From assembly GCA_938015805.1 (NCBI GenBank), contig CALLXF010000045.1, positions 16,867-80,866 on the forward strand: a stretch of 64,000 nucleotides of DNA, read 5' to 3'. Made by a program: the position numbers and the translations under genes. This stretch comes from an uncultured Saprospiraceae bacterium. GTDB taxonomy: Bacteria > Bacteroidota > Bacteroidia > Chitinophagales > Saprospiraceae. The notes below the pieces were generated by a model that had not been told where the DNA came from, searched no databases, and worked only from the letters and a program-made list of their open reading frames with translations. Positions 46,087-55,015 of the stretch are shown piece by piece (position 1 is the stretch's first letter; each line of letters begins with the position of its first letter).

Positions 46087-48306
46087 GTGAAAAACGCAAT
46101 AACCATTTCCATTCTACTTTGTTTTCAAGTCCTATCTTATAGTCATTCTATCACAGGAAAAATTACAGACCAAGACAATGATGCTATTTTTAACGCACAA
46201 GTTTTAAACCTCAGTTCTAACGACCATGCACATACCGATGAGTCAGGAATGTTTGTTTTAAAGTCTGTAAATATTGGAGATACCTTACGTTTTACGCACC
46301 TCGTTTATAAAACCAAAACGCTTATTATTACAGAAATAGAGAAACCGTTACATATCGTTATGGATGATGCATTTGTATCCATAGATCAGATAGTAATCGT
46401 TCCAGAGATAGATGCAATAAATTTAATCACAGACATAGATATACAAACGGAGCCTGTAAACTCTTCGCAAGATATACTAAGAGCAGTACCTGGTCTTTTT
46501 ATAGGTCAGCATGCTGGAGGTGGTAAGGCCGAACAAATATTCTTAAGAGGATTTGACATAGATCATGGAACTGATATCGCTATAAATGTCGATGGACTCC
46601 CTGTAAACATGGTATCTCATGCACATGGTCAAGGATATGCAGATTTACATTTTGTTATTCCTGAGACTGTCAGTAAAATTGATTTTGGGAAAGGGCCCTA
46701 TTACGCTGATAAAGGAAATTTTAATACCGCTGGATACGTAGATTTTAAAACCAGAAAAAGTATAGACGAGAGTACTCTAAAAATAGAAACAGGGAGATTT
46801 AATACTCATAGAATTTTAGGAATGTTTAATGTGGCAAATACTAACAAGCATAAATCGTATCTAGCTGCAGAGAGAATCTCTAGCGATGGTCCTTTTGAGA
46901 GTCCACAAAATTTTAATCGCCTAAACATTATAGGCAAATACACTGCTACTATCGGTAATAATGATCGTATCGGTGGCTCGCTATCTCATTTTACGAGTAC
47001 GTGGGACGCTTCAGGTCAAATTCCCGAGCGGGCTGTAAACGATGGGAGTATTTCTAGATTTGGAGCGATAGATGATACAGAGGGAGGTAATACGAGTCGC
47101 AGTAACCTAACTCTGGAGTATGATAAATTCATCACCCAAAAAAGCTTGATTAAAAACTCGTTTTTTATAAGTAAATATGATTTTGAACTGTTTTCTAATT
47201 TCACCTTCTTTCTAGATGATCCTATTAATGGTGATCAAATAAGACAAAATGAGAAAAGGACTATTTATGGCTTTAACAGCGAATATTTTCAATCCTTTGA
47301 AACCAGAGGTATTGATGGAAATTGGCAAATTGGTATTTCACTCCGTAATGACCAAAGCAATAACAATGAATTATCTCATACACTAAATCGAAAAGCGGTA
47401 TTAGAATATTATGCCCTCGGTGATATTAATGAAACCAATATCGGAGGATACATAAATTCAGAATGGCACTTAGGAAAATGGATGATTAACCCATCGATCA
47501 GAATGGACATTTTTAATTACCAATATAAAGATGCTCTATCCCCTACCTACCAAAACTTATCCACCGCTAAATCTATCGTATCTCCTAAATTAAATCTACT
47601 TTATAATTTCTCTAGTGACCTTCAGTTGTATTTAAAGACAGGTAAAGGTTTTCATTCTAACGATACTCGGGTCGCTGTTGCACAAAACGGAAACAAAATT
47701 CTACCAGCAGCTTATGGTGCAGACCTTGGATTTATCTGGAAACCGATTCCTAATCTTGTAATTAATAGTGCTTTATGGTATTTATTTTTAGAGCAAGAGT
47801 TTGTCTATGTAGGAGATGCTGGAATAGTCGAACCGAGCGGAGAAACCAAAAGACAAGGAATAGATTTAAGTGTCCGATATCAGATTAGTAATAATTTGTT
47901 TTGGGATTTTGATACTAATTACACCCTGGCTCGCTCCTCAACTGAAGAAAAAGGTATGGACTATATTCCTCTAGCTCCGAATTTTACAATGGTCAGTGGG
48001 TTAAAATATATTACAGATAATGGTCTTTATGCTGGAGCCAATGTAAGATTCCTAGATGATAGACCGGCTAACGAAGATAATAGTATCGTCGCTAAAGGAT
48101 ACACTGTAGTAGATATGAACCTCGGCTATGTATGGAGATCTTTAGATTTTGGATTGCAAGTTCAAAACTTACTAAATACCGAATGGAACGAAACCCAATT
48201 TGCAACTGAATCTAGGTTACAAAACGAACCACAACCGGTCGAAGAAATTCACTTTACCCCGGGGACACCTTTTTTTATTAAAGGAGTGGTTTCTTTTAGG
48301 TTTTAG
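46087..48306 (+). CDS. TonB-dependent receptor, substrate unknown
   Basis: The 739-aa protein starts at a GTG (no in-frame ATG lies upstream) with signal peptide MKNAITISILLCFQVLSYSHS. A short carboxypeptidase-like domain (about 20-95) precedes the plug. The plug contains SQDILRAVPGLFIGQHAGGGKAEQIFLRGFDIDHGTDI in overlapping parts, and a His-rich strip, VSHAHGQGYADLHF. The barrel ends in a typical C-terminal aromatic strand (FFIKGVVSFRF). No SusD, DUF4249 or regulator gene is adjacent. The histidines in the plug would suit metal or metal-chelate handling, which is only a suggestion. Confidence 0.88.
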   Translation: MKNAITISILLCFQVLSYSHSITGKITDQDNDAIFNAQVLNLSSNDHAHTDESGMFVLKSVNIGDTLRFTHLVYKTKTLIITEIEKPLHIVMDDAFVSIDQIVIVPEIDAINLITDIDIQTEPVNSSQDILRAVPGLFIGQHAGGGKAEQIFLRGFDIDHGTDIAINVDGLPVNMVSHAHGQGYADLHFVIPETVSKIDFGKGPYYADKGNFNTAGYVDFKTRKSIDESTLKIETGRFNTHRILGMFNVANTNKHKSYLAAERISSDGPFESPQNFNRLNIIGKYTATIGNNDRIGGSLSHFTSTWDASGQIPERAVNDGSISRFGAIDDTEGGNTSRSNLTLEYDKFITQKSLIKNSFFISKYDFELFSNFTFFLDDPINGDQIRQNEKRTIYGFNSEYFQSFETRGIDGNWQIGISLRNDQSNNNELSHTLNRKAVLEYYALGDINETNIGGYINSEWHLGKWMINPSIRMDIFNYQYKDALSPTYQNLSTAKSIVSPKLNLLYNFSSDLQLYLKTGKGFHSNDTRVAVAQNGNKILPAAYGADLGFIWKPIPNLVINSALWYLFLEQEFVYVGDAGIVEPSGETKRQGIDLSVRYQISNNLFWDFDTNYTLARSSTEEKGMDYIPLAPNFTMVSGLKYITDNGLYAGANVRFLDDRPANEDNSIVAKGYTVVDMNLGYVWRSLDFGLQVQNLLNTEWNETQFATESRLQNEPQPVEEIHFTPGTPFFIKGVVSFRF

Positions 48307-48403
48307 ATTGGATATTTAATTTTTAGTTATCGGACCCGAGTGTTTAGAACTCCTTGAAACTTAGAATTTAAGCCTTAGTCCTTCAAACTAAATACTCAAA
48401 ACA

Positions 48404-49132
48404 CTACCCTTTCTGAGCAACATAAATCGTCGAAATTCCTTGAGCTTGAGGTATGATCTCTACATTCTGGAAACCTACTCTTTCTAATATTATTTGCAGG
48501 GCTCTCCCATAAGGAAAATCCAATGCCGAATCCGATAAATAAGAATACGCTTTTTTGTCCTTTGAAAATAATTTCCCCCAGATTGGCATTATTCTCTTGG
48601 TATAAAAATGATACCCTTGTTTAAAAGGAAATTTTTCTGGAACAGAAGTTTCTAATATCACGCAGATTCCGTTATCATTTAAAACTCTTAGAATTTCCGA
48701 CAAGCCTTTCTCGAGATCTTCAAAGTTTCTAATCCCATAAGTAACCGATACTGCATCAAAAGAATCATCTTTAAAATTAAGATGTTCCGCATCACAGAGT
48801 TCAAGAGATATTTTGTTTTGCAGGTTTCTTTTTTTTATTTTTTCATTGGCAACAGCCAACATCCCTTCCGAAATATCTGCACCCACTATTTTATGTACGC
48901 TAGTTTTAGAATATAATAACAACATATCTCCTGTTCCTGTAGCTATGTCTAGAATATTTTTAGGATTTTGCTGATCGATAAGCCTACATACATTTTTTCT
49001 CCATTTTATATCCATCCCAAAAGTGATGAGCTTATTCATCCGATCATAGTTACCTGCAATATTATTGAACATAGTAGTAACCTGGGACTTTTTACTCTCC
49101 TCCGAAGTGCTGTAAGGCTTTATTTTAGTCAT
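48404..49132 (-). CDS. ubiE: Demethylmenaquinone methyltransferase (UbiE/MenG)
   Basis: This SAM-dependent C-methyltransferase performs the last step of menaquinone synthesis, methylating demethylmenaquinone. Recognisable features are MFNNIAGNYDRMNKLITFGMDIKWR (residues 21-45), the SAM-binding motif LDIATGTGD (61-69), AVSVTYGIRNFEDL and the C-terminal IIPQAQGISTIYVAQK. The 242-aa length is standard. Bacteroidota use menaquinone, so MenG function is expected even though the family name is UbiE. It is monocistronic here. Confidence 0.95.
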   Translation of the reverse strand: MTKIKPYSTSEESKKSQVTTMFNNIAGNYDRMNKLITFGMDIKWRKNVCRLIDQQNPKNILDIATGTGDMLLLYSKTSVHKIVGADISEGMLAVANEKIKKRNLQNKISLELCDAEHLNFKDDSFDAVSVTYGIRNFEDLEKGLSEILRVLNDNGICVILETSVPEKFPFKQGYHFYTKRIMPIWGKLFSKDKKAYSYLSDSALDFPYGRALQIILERVGFQNVEIIPQAQGISTIYVAQKG

Positions 49133-49300
49133 AATGATTTAACAACTATTAACTATGTATAGTTTATAAAAGGTTACAAAGTAAACTGTATTATTTTTTT
49201 TACAATAATTATTACCCACATATCCTAAAAGGCTTTTCAAATATTTTGCCTTAACAACCAAAATGTCGCAATTACATATCATCATCGGCATAATCCTTCT

Positions 49301-49329
49301 TTTGTTATTACATAAAAAAGGTATATTTA
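49301..49329 (+). promoter_or_regulatory. Candidate Bacteroidetes-type promoter for the 1041-aa T9SS protein
   Basis: TTTG (-33) is followed by 17 bases and TATATTTA (-7; consensus TAnnTTTG, last base differs). The predicted start of transcription is about 25 bases before the ATG at 49362. Confidence 0.4.
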
Positions 49330-49361
49330 GAAACATAAATATCGGATAAATCAAACCAACC

Positions 49362-52300
49362 ATGAACAGAAAAAAAATCGCTAGAGGCCTATCTTATATC
49401 ATCTGTCTACTCTTAATCAGTAGCATCCAATTGCAAGCACAGTCTAATGAAAACAAATTACACTCTGTTAATACAATGTCCGCTCAGTATTTAGGTACTA
49501 CTGCCCCACTTCGGGATTTAATCCCTAAACAAGCCACACCCTTAGAAAAAATTAAATCGAGAAAAGATAATAAACCCGCAAAGGAAGTACCCAACTTTTT
49601 AAATTATGCCACAAATCCTAATTATAATAAGCACGCTCTTCCTACTGACGGAGATCCTTTATTACAAAAGCATCTAACTAAAAAAATGGGTAATGTTTCT
49701 GAGCCTGAAGTAATAATCGAAGGAATCGATCAGAACACCACTAATATATTCCCTCCAGATCCTAATGGAGATGTAAACCAAGAATACTACATACAAACCA
49801 TTAATGCCTCTTTTTTCCAAATTTTTGAAAAAGATGGCACGTCAGTAACACAACCAATAGCTAATAATACAATATGGAATGAAATCGGATTTTCTGCCAT
49901 CGGTGATCCTATAATTTTATTTGACGAAAGTGCAGACAGATGGCTTATCAGTGACTTGGCAAATTTAGATCTCATCCTTTATGGTGTGTCTGTTACAAAT
50001 GACCCGCTCGGAGAATGGGATGTTTATTCTTTTAGTGCTCCGGCCTTTGTCGATTATCCAAAATTTGGAATATGGCCTAATGCTTATATTTTTACCGCAA
50101 ACGAAGCAGGCGTTGGAAACGGTAATTATCCAGTATACTGCATAAATAGAGACTCTCTCCTTGCTGGTGCCGCTAATGTACCCATACAGTATTTAGAAAT
50201 AGATGGCGTAATAGGAGGCTTCCCTACTGCGACGCCTCTAGACTGGAACAGCCCTATAGCTCCTCCAAATGATAATGTATATGCAGTTAGATTAAATGAT
50301 GACGCTTGGGGATTAGGCCCAGATGCCGTCGAAGTTTGGACAATAAATATAGACTGGAATGATGCTAATAATTCCACCCTCGCTCTCACTAATATTCCGA
50401 CTGCTGCTTTTGATGTTCTGGCATGTCCGGGAATAGGGCTACCAGGAACCAGTTGTGTTCCACAGCCAGGTCTCGGAAGATCTTTAGATGCAATCATGAC
50501 GATAGTAATGAATAATGTAGTCTACTGGAATTACGGAACTCATGAAAGTGCCGTTCTAAATTTTACTGTCGATTTAGGAGATGATGTAATGGGAGTGAGA
50601 TGGATGGAACTAAGAAAAACGGATAGCGAAGAGTGGAGCCTTTACCAAGAAGGGACTGTAGGTTCTGATGATGGTTTGCATAGATGGATGGGAAGTATCT
50701 CTATTAATAGCAATGGAGATATAGGCCTTGCATACTCTGTGTCATCAGATGATCTTTTTCCATCTTTAAGATATACAGGTCGTAGGTCTTCTGATCCTTT
50801 AAACGAAATGACATTTGATGAATATCAATTTGCAGATGGGTTATCCTCCATTAGTGCTTCGAGTCGTTTTGGAGATTACTCCAAAATGTCCACTGACCCT
50901 AGTGATGATTCTTTCTGGTTCTGCGGGGAATATACTATCGAAAACGGATTTTATGGTTCTAAAATTGTAAATTTTCAATTACGGCAAGACACCTTTGACA
51001 TACGTCCGGAATTATTAGTTTCTCCATCTAGTGCAGACGATCTTACTGATATGGAATCCGTACAAATGAGCATAATAAACAATGGACTGATGCCAGCGAC
51101 AGAAATCGAAGTAGGATATATCTTTGAAAATGGAAATGAAATTATCGAGTCTATTGCATTAGATACTCTTTTTCCTGATAGTAATTATACGCATACATTT
51201 AATGACAATGTAGATATGTCTACTATCGCATCATATGACTTTAGGATATTTACAAATTTTGAAAAAGATGATAATCGTGCAAATGATACATTAGATATCA
51301 TTATAGAAAAGTTACCAATATGGGATTGTGCAATAACAGAAATAACAAATTTGGATAACACCGTTTGCGGTTTTGATGCCACAGCTACTTTTAATTTAAC
51401 CAATAATGGAACAGAGGCACTGACCTCCGCCTTACTCATTTATACTTTAAATGGAAACCTACCAGATACGATAAACTGGAATGGTAATATAGCTTTTGGA
51501 AATAGTGCTGATATCTCGATTTTATTAGATAATTTACTAGACGGCAATATTACTATTACTATTCGTTCTTCCATGCCGAATGGTCAAATAGATCAAAGAC
51601 CTGGAAATGATGAGACAAGTAAATCTTTTATAGTTTCTACTATGGGGTCTGAAATTTTAATCGAGATACTCACAGATTTTTATCCTACAGAAACGACTTG
51701 GGCATTATTTGACGAAAATGGTTTAACCGTGAGCTCTGGAGGTCCTTACACAACTCGTCAGACTGTTCAGGAAACTAGAGTCTGCGTGATGGATTCTAGT
51801 TGTTACATTTTTGAAATTTACGATTCATTTGGAGATGGAATCTCGGCTTTAGGAATTACTGGAGATTATATTATTACTGATAGCGATGGAAATGTACTTG
51901 CCTCTCTTATAGAACCTAGCTTCCAATTTGTAGAACAAAATAGTTTTTGCCTAAATGTGGAATGCAATTTAGCGGCGACACTTAATATTAATGATGCGGC
52001 AACCTCTAACTCTGATGACGGACTGATCATTGTAGATGTACAGTCAGGAGTTAGTCCGTTTCAGTACAGTATAACTGGTGGAAATGGTTTACAAAACGCT
52101 CCCATTTTTCCTGGCTTAGAGGTCGGCGATTACACAATCACTGTGATCGATGCAAATGGATGCGAAATCACTCTTGAGGCCTCCATAGATTCTGTTGTGG
52201 CTAACGAAGAAATAGACAAAGAGTATTCTATACAGATATCACCAAACCCCTCAGAGGATGGCATCTATAATCTGACTGTCAATGGTCTTCCCTATGATAA

Positions 52301-52487
52301 CCAAGATTTAAAAATTATAGTAAGAGACATTCAAGGCCGCACAGTATCTAAAGAAATGATTCCGCGATTTAATGATTCTTACAAAGGAAAAATTTCTTTA
52401 TTATCTTATCCTAGCGGTTCTTATTACTTCCAATTATTTCATAAAGATTTAGTCAAAAACCAAACCTTGAAAGTCATTAAGTTATAA
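49362..52487 (+). CDS. Large T9SS-secreted protein with propeller-like and CARDB/SprB-like domains
   Basis: The 1041-aa protein has a signal peptide (IQLQAQ). A ~400-residue region follows with NIFPPDPNGDVNQEYYIQTINASFFQIF, FDESADRWLISD and IGLAYSVSSDD. This layout is seen in large Bacteroidota surface proteins and is possibly a beta-propeller. Two CARDB-like beta-sandwiches lie at about 550-655 and 655-750, then a region with DGISALGITGDY. A SprB-like repeat is at about 875-945 (SGVSPFQYSITGG, LEVGDYTITVIDANGC). Residues about 955-1041 are a T9SS type-A sorting domain (QISPNPSEDGIYNL, YPSGSYYFQLF). No catalytic motif was recognised. It may be an adhesin or a structural surface protein. Confidence 0.85.
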   Translation: MNRKKIARGLSYIICLLLISSIQLQAQSNENKLHSVNTMSAQYLGTTAPLRDLIPKQATPLEKIKSRKDNKPAKEVPNFLNYATNPNYNKHALPTDGDPLLQKHLTKKMGNVSEPEVIIEGIDQNTTNIFPPDPNGDVNQEYYIQTINASFFQIFEKDGTSVTQPIANNTIWNEIGFSAIGDPIILFDESADRWLISDLANLDLILYGVSVTNDPLGEWDVYSFSAPAFVDYPKFGIWPNAYIFTANEAGVGNGNYPVYCINRDSLLAGAANVPIQYLEIDGVIGGFPTATPLDWNSPIAPPNDNVYAVRLNDDAWGLGPDAVEVWTINIDWNDANNSTLALTNIPTAAFDVLACPGIGLPGTSCVPQPGLGRSLDAIMTIVMNNVVYWNYGTHESAVLNFTVDLGDDVMGVRWMELRKTDSEEWSLYQEGTVGSDDGLHRWMGSISINSNGDIGLAYSVSSDDLFPSLRYTGRRSSDPLNEMTFDEYQFADGLSSISASSRFGDYSKMSTDPSDDSFWFCGEYTIENGFYGSKIVNFQLRQDTFDIRPELLVSPSSADDLTDMESVQMSIINNGLMPATEIEVGYIFENGNEIIESIALDTLFPDSNYTHTFNDNVDMSTIASYDFRIFTNFEKDDNRANDTLDIIIEKLPIWDCAITEITNLDNTVCGFDATATFNLTNNGTEALTSALLIYTLNGNLPDTINWNGNIAFGNSADISILLDNLLDGNITITIRSSMPNGQIDQRPGNDETSKSFIVSTMGSEILIEILTDFYPTETTWALFDENGLTVSSGGPYTTRQTVQETRVCVMDSSCYIFEIYDSFGDGISALGITGDYIITDSDGNVLASLIEPSFQFVEQNSFCLNVECNLAATLNINDAATSNSDDGLIIVDVQSGVSPFQYSITGGNGLQNAPIFPGLEVGDYTITVIDANGCEITLEASIDSVVANEEIDKEYSIQISPNPSEDGIYNLTVNGLPYDNQDLKIIVRDIQGRTVSKEMIPRFNDSYKGKISLLSYPSGSYYFQLFHKDLVKNQTLKVIKL

Positions 52488-52533
52488 AGCTGGGCAAACA
52501 ATTTTTGGACCAGGCACAAAAAAACATATAATC

Positions 52534-52563
52534 AGATCGGGTTACTGTAAAGTAATCCGGTCT
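52534..52563. terminator. Stem-loop at the convergent 3' ends, probable terminator
   Basis: AGATCGGGTTACT and AGTAATCCGGTCT pair over 13 positions (two G-U) around a GTAA loop. The hairpin covers the last codons of the minus-strand CIA30 gene. On the minus strand a T7 run follows nine bases later, so termination there is plausible but not textbook. Confidence 0.45.
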
Positions 52564-53081
52564 ATTAAAAGACTAAAGGTCTCTTCCTTTTTATTTCCGA
52601 TGAGTACGGTAATTTCCTCTAACTGCTGTCCCGGATAAAAAGGCATATCTAATTCACGCCCTCTAAAGCTGGGTATCATTTTATTCAATGGTATAATAAC
52701 TTCCTCCCATTCTCCAGAAGTTGTAAAGCTGTAAATATAGGAGTGTCGATCATAGGAATTAGACTTTATTCTAAACTGATAGTTCTTCTGATCTCCTTTA
52801 ACTCTTAGCATACAAGTTTTAAACATGCTCACATCCATAGAATTACATCTATGTCTTACCGATGTAAAGCCTCCATAATTTTCTAATGATACATTACCAG
52901 AAAATAAAGCATGTCCCTCATCTGTAAGTATAAAATCACCTTTGGACAAACCACCCATAACTCCGTCATTTACGATTTTCCAATCACTTAAATCAGAATC
53001 TGCATTAAAGTCAAATATATCCTTACTTGTCATAACTCCTCCTATTAAAAAAAGCATGGAAAAAAAAATTGATAATCTCAT
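52542..53081 (-). CDS. CIA30-family protein
   Basis: The 179-aa product has an N-terminal hydrophobic signal (MRLSIFFSMLFLIGGVM). It then shows the CIA30 (complex I intermediate-associated protein 30) beta-sandwich: FDFNADSDLSDWKIVNDGVMGGLSKG, ENYGGFTSVRHR, YQFRIKSNSY and WEEVIIPLNKMIPSFRGRELD. Eukaryotic members help assemble respiratory complex I. Bacterial members of this size are secreted or periplasmic and their role is not established. Confidence 0.85.
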   Translation of the reverse strand: MRLSIFFSMLFLIGGVMTSKDIFDFNADSDLSDWKIVNDGVMGGLSKGDFILTDEGHALFSGNVSLENYGGFTSVRHRCNSMDVSMFKTCMLRVKGDQKNYQFRIKSNSYDRHSYIYSFTTSGEWEEVIIPLNKMIPSFRGRELDMPFYPGQQLEEITVLIGNKKEETFSLLIDRITLQ

Positions 53082-53160
53082 GTCGTGTAATAAGTATTAA
53101 AAGCAAGAAACATACAAAAACTTGCAGTTGTTCACTGATCAAAAAAAGCAGTAATATTAT

Positions 53161-53745
53161 CTATGCAATATCAAATTGATCAACCTCGATAAAATCTCCT
53201 GATGATAGATCATTTAGAAAAACATTTCCGATCCGCACTCTTACTAATCGGAGCGTGGGATAACCGACTGCTGCGGTCATTTTACGAACTTGTCTAAACT
53301 TGCCTTCTGTAATTGTAATAGAAATCCAGCTTGTAGGACCATGCCTATCGCTTCGTACTCTTTTCGATCGTTCTTTAAAGCCTGGAGTTGGATCTAATTT
53401 GGATGCTTTACATGGAAACGTCACATATTTATTACCGTGTATTCCTATCTCGACTCCTATCATTAATGACTTTAAGGCTTCCTCTGTTATGACCCCGTCT
53501 ACCTGAACGAAATATTCCTTTTCTACTTTTTTACTTCTTACCTGTTCGCTCACCATACCGTCAGTGGTTAGAAAAAGTAAGCCTTCCGAATCCTCATCTA
53601 GCCGACCTATAGCCATAGTTCCTATGGGAAAAGGATGTAACTCCCCAAGGAGACGTTTACTAGATTTACGCTTACTCTGATTATTAACAAACTGCGAGAG
53701 ATAACCATAAGGCTTGTGTATTACAAAATGTCGATGCCCACTCAT
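53161..53745 (-). CDS. rRNA pseudouridine synthase, RsuA/RluE-like
   Basis: The 194-aa protein is a single catalytic domain without an S4 domain, as in RluE (23S rRNA U2457 in E. coli). The catalytic aspartate is D50 in GRLDEDSEGLLFLT. Further family motifs are FVIHKPYGYLSQF, KEYFVQVDG, and the C-terminal TITEGKFRQVRKMTAAVGYPTLRLVRVRIG. RluE is the most likely assignment by length and layout; RluB/RluF-type relatives normally carry an extra S4 domain. Confidence 0.9.
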   Translation of the reverse strand: MSGHRHFVIHKPYGYLSQFVNNQSKRKSSKRLLGELHPFPIGTMAIGRLDEDSEGLLFLTTDGMVSEQVRSKKVEKEYFVQVDGVITEEALKSLMIGVEIGIHGNKYVTFPCKASKLDPTPGFKERSKRVRSDRHGPTSWISITITEGKFRQVRKMTAAVGYPTLRLVRVRIGNVFLNDLSSGDFIEVDQFDIA

Positions 53746-53837
53746 TGATATCTAGAAGTATTATTTATAATTCTGCAATATAGGAATAGCGTTTATATTG
53801 GATTAAAGTTTTTAGGCTTACGCCAATGTTCTCTCAA

Positions 53838-54392
53838 TTATTTTAGAATCTGTAATATTTCTTTTTGTATGGATTGTCCTTTATCCTTATTATACCAATG
53901 CTGTAGATTTCTTTTTTTAGTTTCTGGGTCTATAGACTCATCTGTTTTACTCTGAAGAACCATTTCCTGAGCCTCCGCTGCACGTGGTCCCCATGTAGCG
54001 ATATCTTTTCCATTTCCGTTTCTCATCACAAGTATAGGTATGGATTTAGAACCATTAGTTAAATAATCATCAATCTCGCTATCTGGAGCATCCCTATTCT
54101 GATAAACTAAGGAAATAAGAGGATTTATGGCTGCCAGTTTTTCTATAAACGGCTGACTATGAGCAGCATCTCCACACCAAGGTTCCGTGATCAGTAACCA
54201 AGTTTGCGGATGTTTTATCTCCTTTATTTTTTGCTCTAACTCTGGAAGTATCTTACCTGTTTTACGCCATCTTTTTATACGTGCTTTATTCATTTTAACA
54301 TAGTTTATATAATCCACAGTATTATAGGGATAAGCTATATTAACACCCTCTAATATTTGATCAAATTGCAAGTCGTATGTGATTGTTTTCAT
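53838..54392 (-). CDS. Thioredoxin-fold protein with CGDA active-site variant
   Basis: The 184-aa protein has a thioredoxin fold with TEPWCGDAAHSQP in place of WCGPC, leaving only C73 (family-typical for the Thioredoxin_9-like group). The matching cis-proline is in KSIPILVM. With one cysteine it cannot form the internal disulfide of a classical thioredoxin and might act as a thiol transferase or bacillithiol-type redoxin. It has no signal peptide and lies downstream of trxA, separated by a terminator. Confidence 0.8.
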   Translation of the reverse strand: MKTITYDLQFDQILEGVNIAYPYNTVDYINYVKMNKARIKRWRKTGKILPELEQKIKEIKHPQTWLLITEPWCGDAAHSQPFIEKLAAINPLISLVYQNRDAPDSEIDDYLTNGSKSIPILVMRNGNGKDIATWGPRAAEAQEMVLQSKTDESIDPETKKRNLQHWYNKDKGQSIQKEILQILK

Positions 54393-54460
54393 TTCTTTAA
54401 TTTAGTTTAAGTATGTTTCAGTACCTCAAGATCATTTAGCTATAAAAGTAAAAACAGTTA

Positions 54461-54493
54461 ATAAAAAGCAACTGCCTTTTACAGCAGCTGCCT
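54461..54493 (-). terminator. Rho-independent terminator downstream of trxA
   Basis: On the minus strand AGGCAGCTGC pairs with GCAGTTGCTT (10 positions, with G-U) around an 8-base loop. The last arm runs directly into TTTTTATT. It lies about 35 bases past the thioredoxin stop codon. Confidence 0.8.
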
Positions 54494-54526
54494 AAATCTG
54501 TAGTGATACATTTCTGAACACTTATT

Positions 54527-54841
54527 TTATATTAGTGCATTTACCTTTTCTCTAAGCACTTGCTCTGATACTAATCCTTTTATACTATCGATAACTTTAT
54601 TTTTTTTCATAAAATATAAAGCTGGAATACTCTTAATATTAAACTTCTGAGCGAGATCTCTTTGTTGATCCACATTTACTTTTAGAATCTCAACATCTTC
54701 TTTAAACTCTTCAGAGAGTTTTTCTACCGTAGGTAGTAAAGATCGACATGGATCGCACCAGTCTGCATAAAAATCTAGTACAAAAGGCTTTTCCTGATTT
54801 GTTAGATTATTAAATTGTTTGTTTGAATTAATGGACTTCAT
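54527..54841 (-). CDS. trxA: Thioredoxin
   Basis: The 104-aa protein is a classical cytoplasmic thioredoxin with active site FYADWCDPC (C29 and C32), KVNVDQQRDLAQKFNIKSIPALYFMKKN (cis-proline in SIPA) and no signal peptide. The variant WCDPC replaces the common WCGPC, which may shift its redox potential. It lies upstream of the CGDA thioredoxin-fold protein but has its own terminator. Confidence 0.92.
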   Translation of the reverse strand: MKSINSNKQFNNLTNQEKPFVLDFYADWCDPCRSLLPTVEKLSEEFKEDVEILKVNVDQQRDLAQKFNIKSIPALYFMKKNKVIDSIKGLVSEQVLREKVNALI

Positions 54842-54943
54842 AATTTAAATTTTAGTATTTATACTACAAAGATCATCCACAACTAGAGATTTACAATCAT
54901 CTAATTTTCCCGAAGATTTAGCATTACTTCCCCTTCTTTAAAA

Positions 54944-54963
54944 TTTCACCCCAAAGGGTGAAA
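54944..54963. promoter_or_regulatory. Perfect palindrome in the divergent trxA / T9SS-protein intergenic region
   Basis: TTTCACCC and GGGTGAAA form an 8-bp perfect inverted repeat with a CAAA spacer. It is 103 bases from the trxA start and 53 bases from the plus-strand ATG. No plus-strand gene precedes it, and no minus-strand gene either, so it is not needed as a terminator. It is a candidate operator. Confidence 0.4.
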
Positions 54964-55015
54964 AAACATTATACTATTAATCATTCCTTTACAAATCGAT
55001 TAAATAAAAACCTTT

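Noticed and set aside
50126-50497. 123-aa minus-strand ORF inside the 1041-aa T9SS protein gene
   Set aside because: It is antisense to a clear coding frame with a signal peptide and sorting domain.
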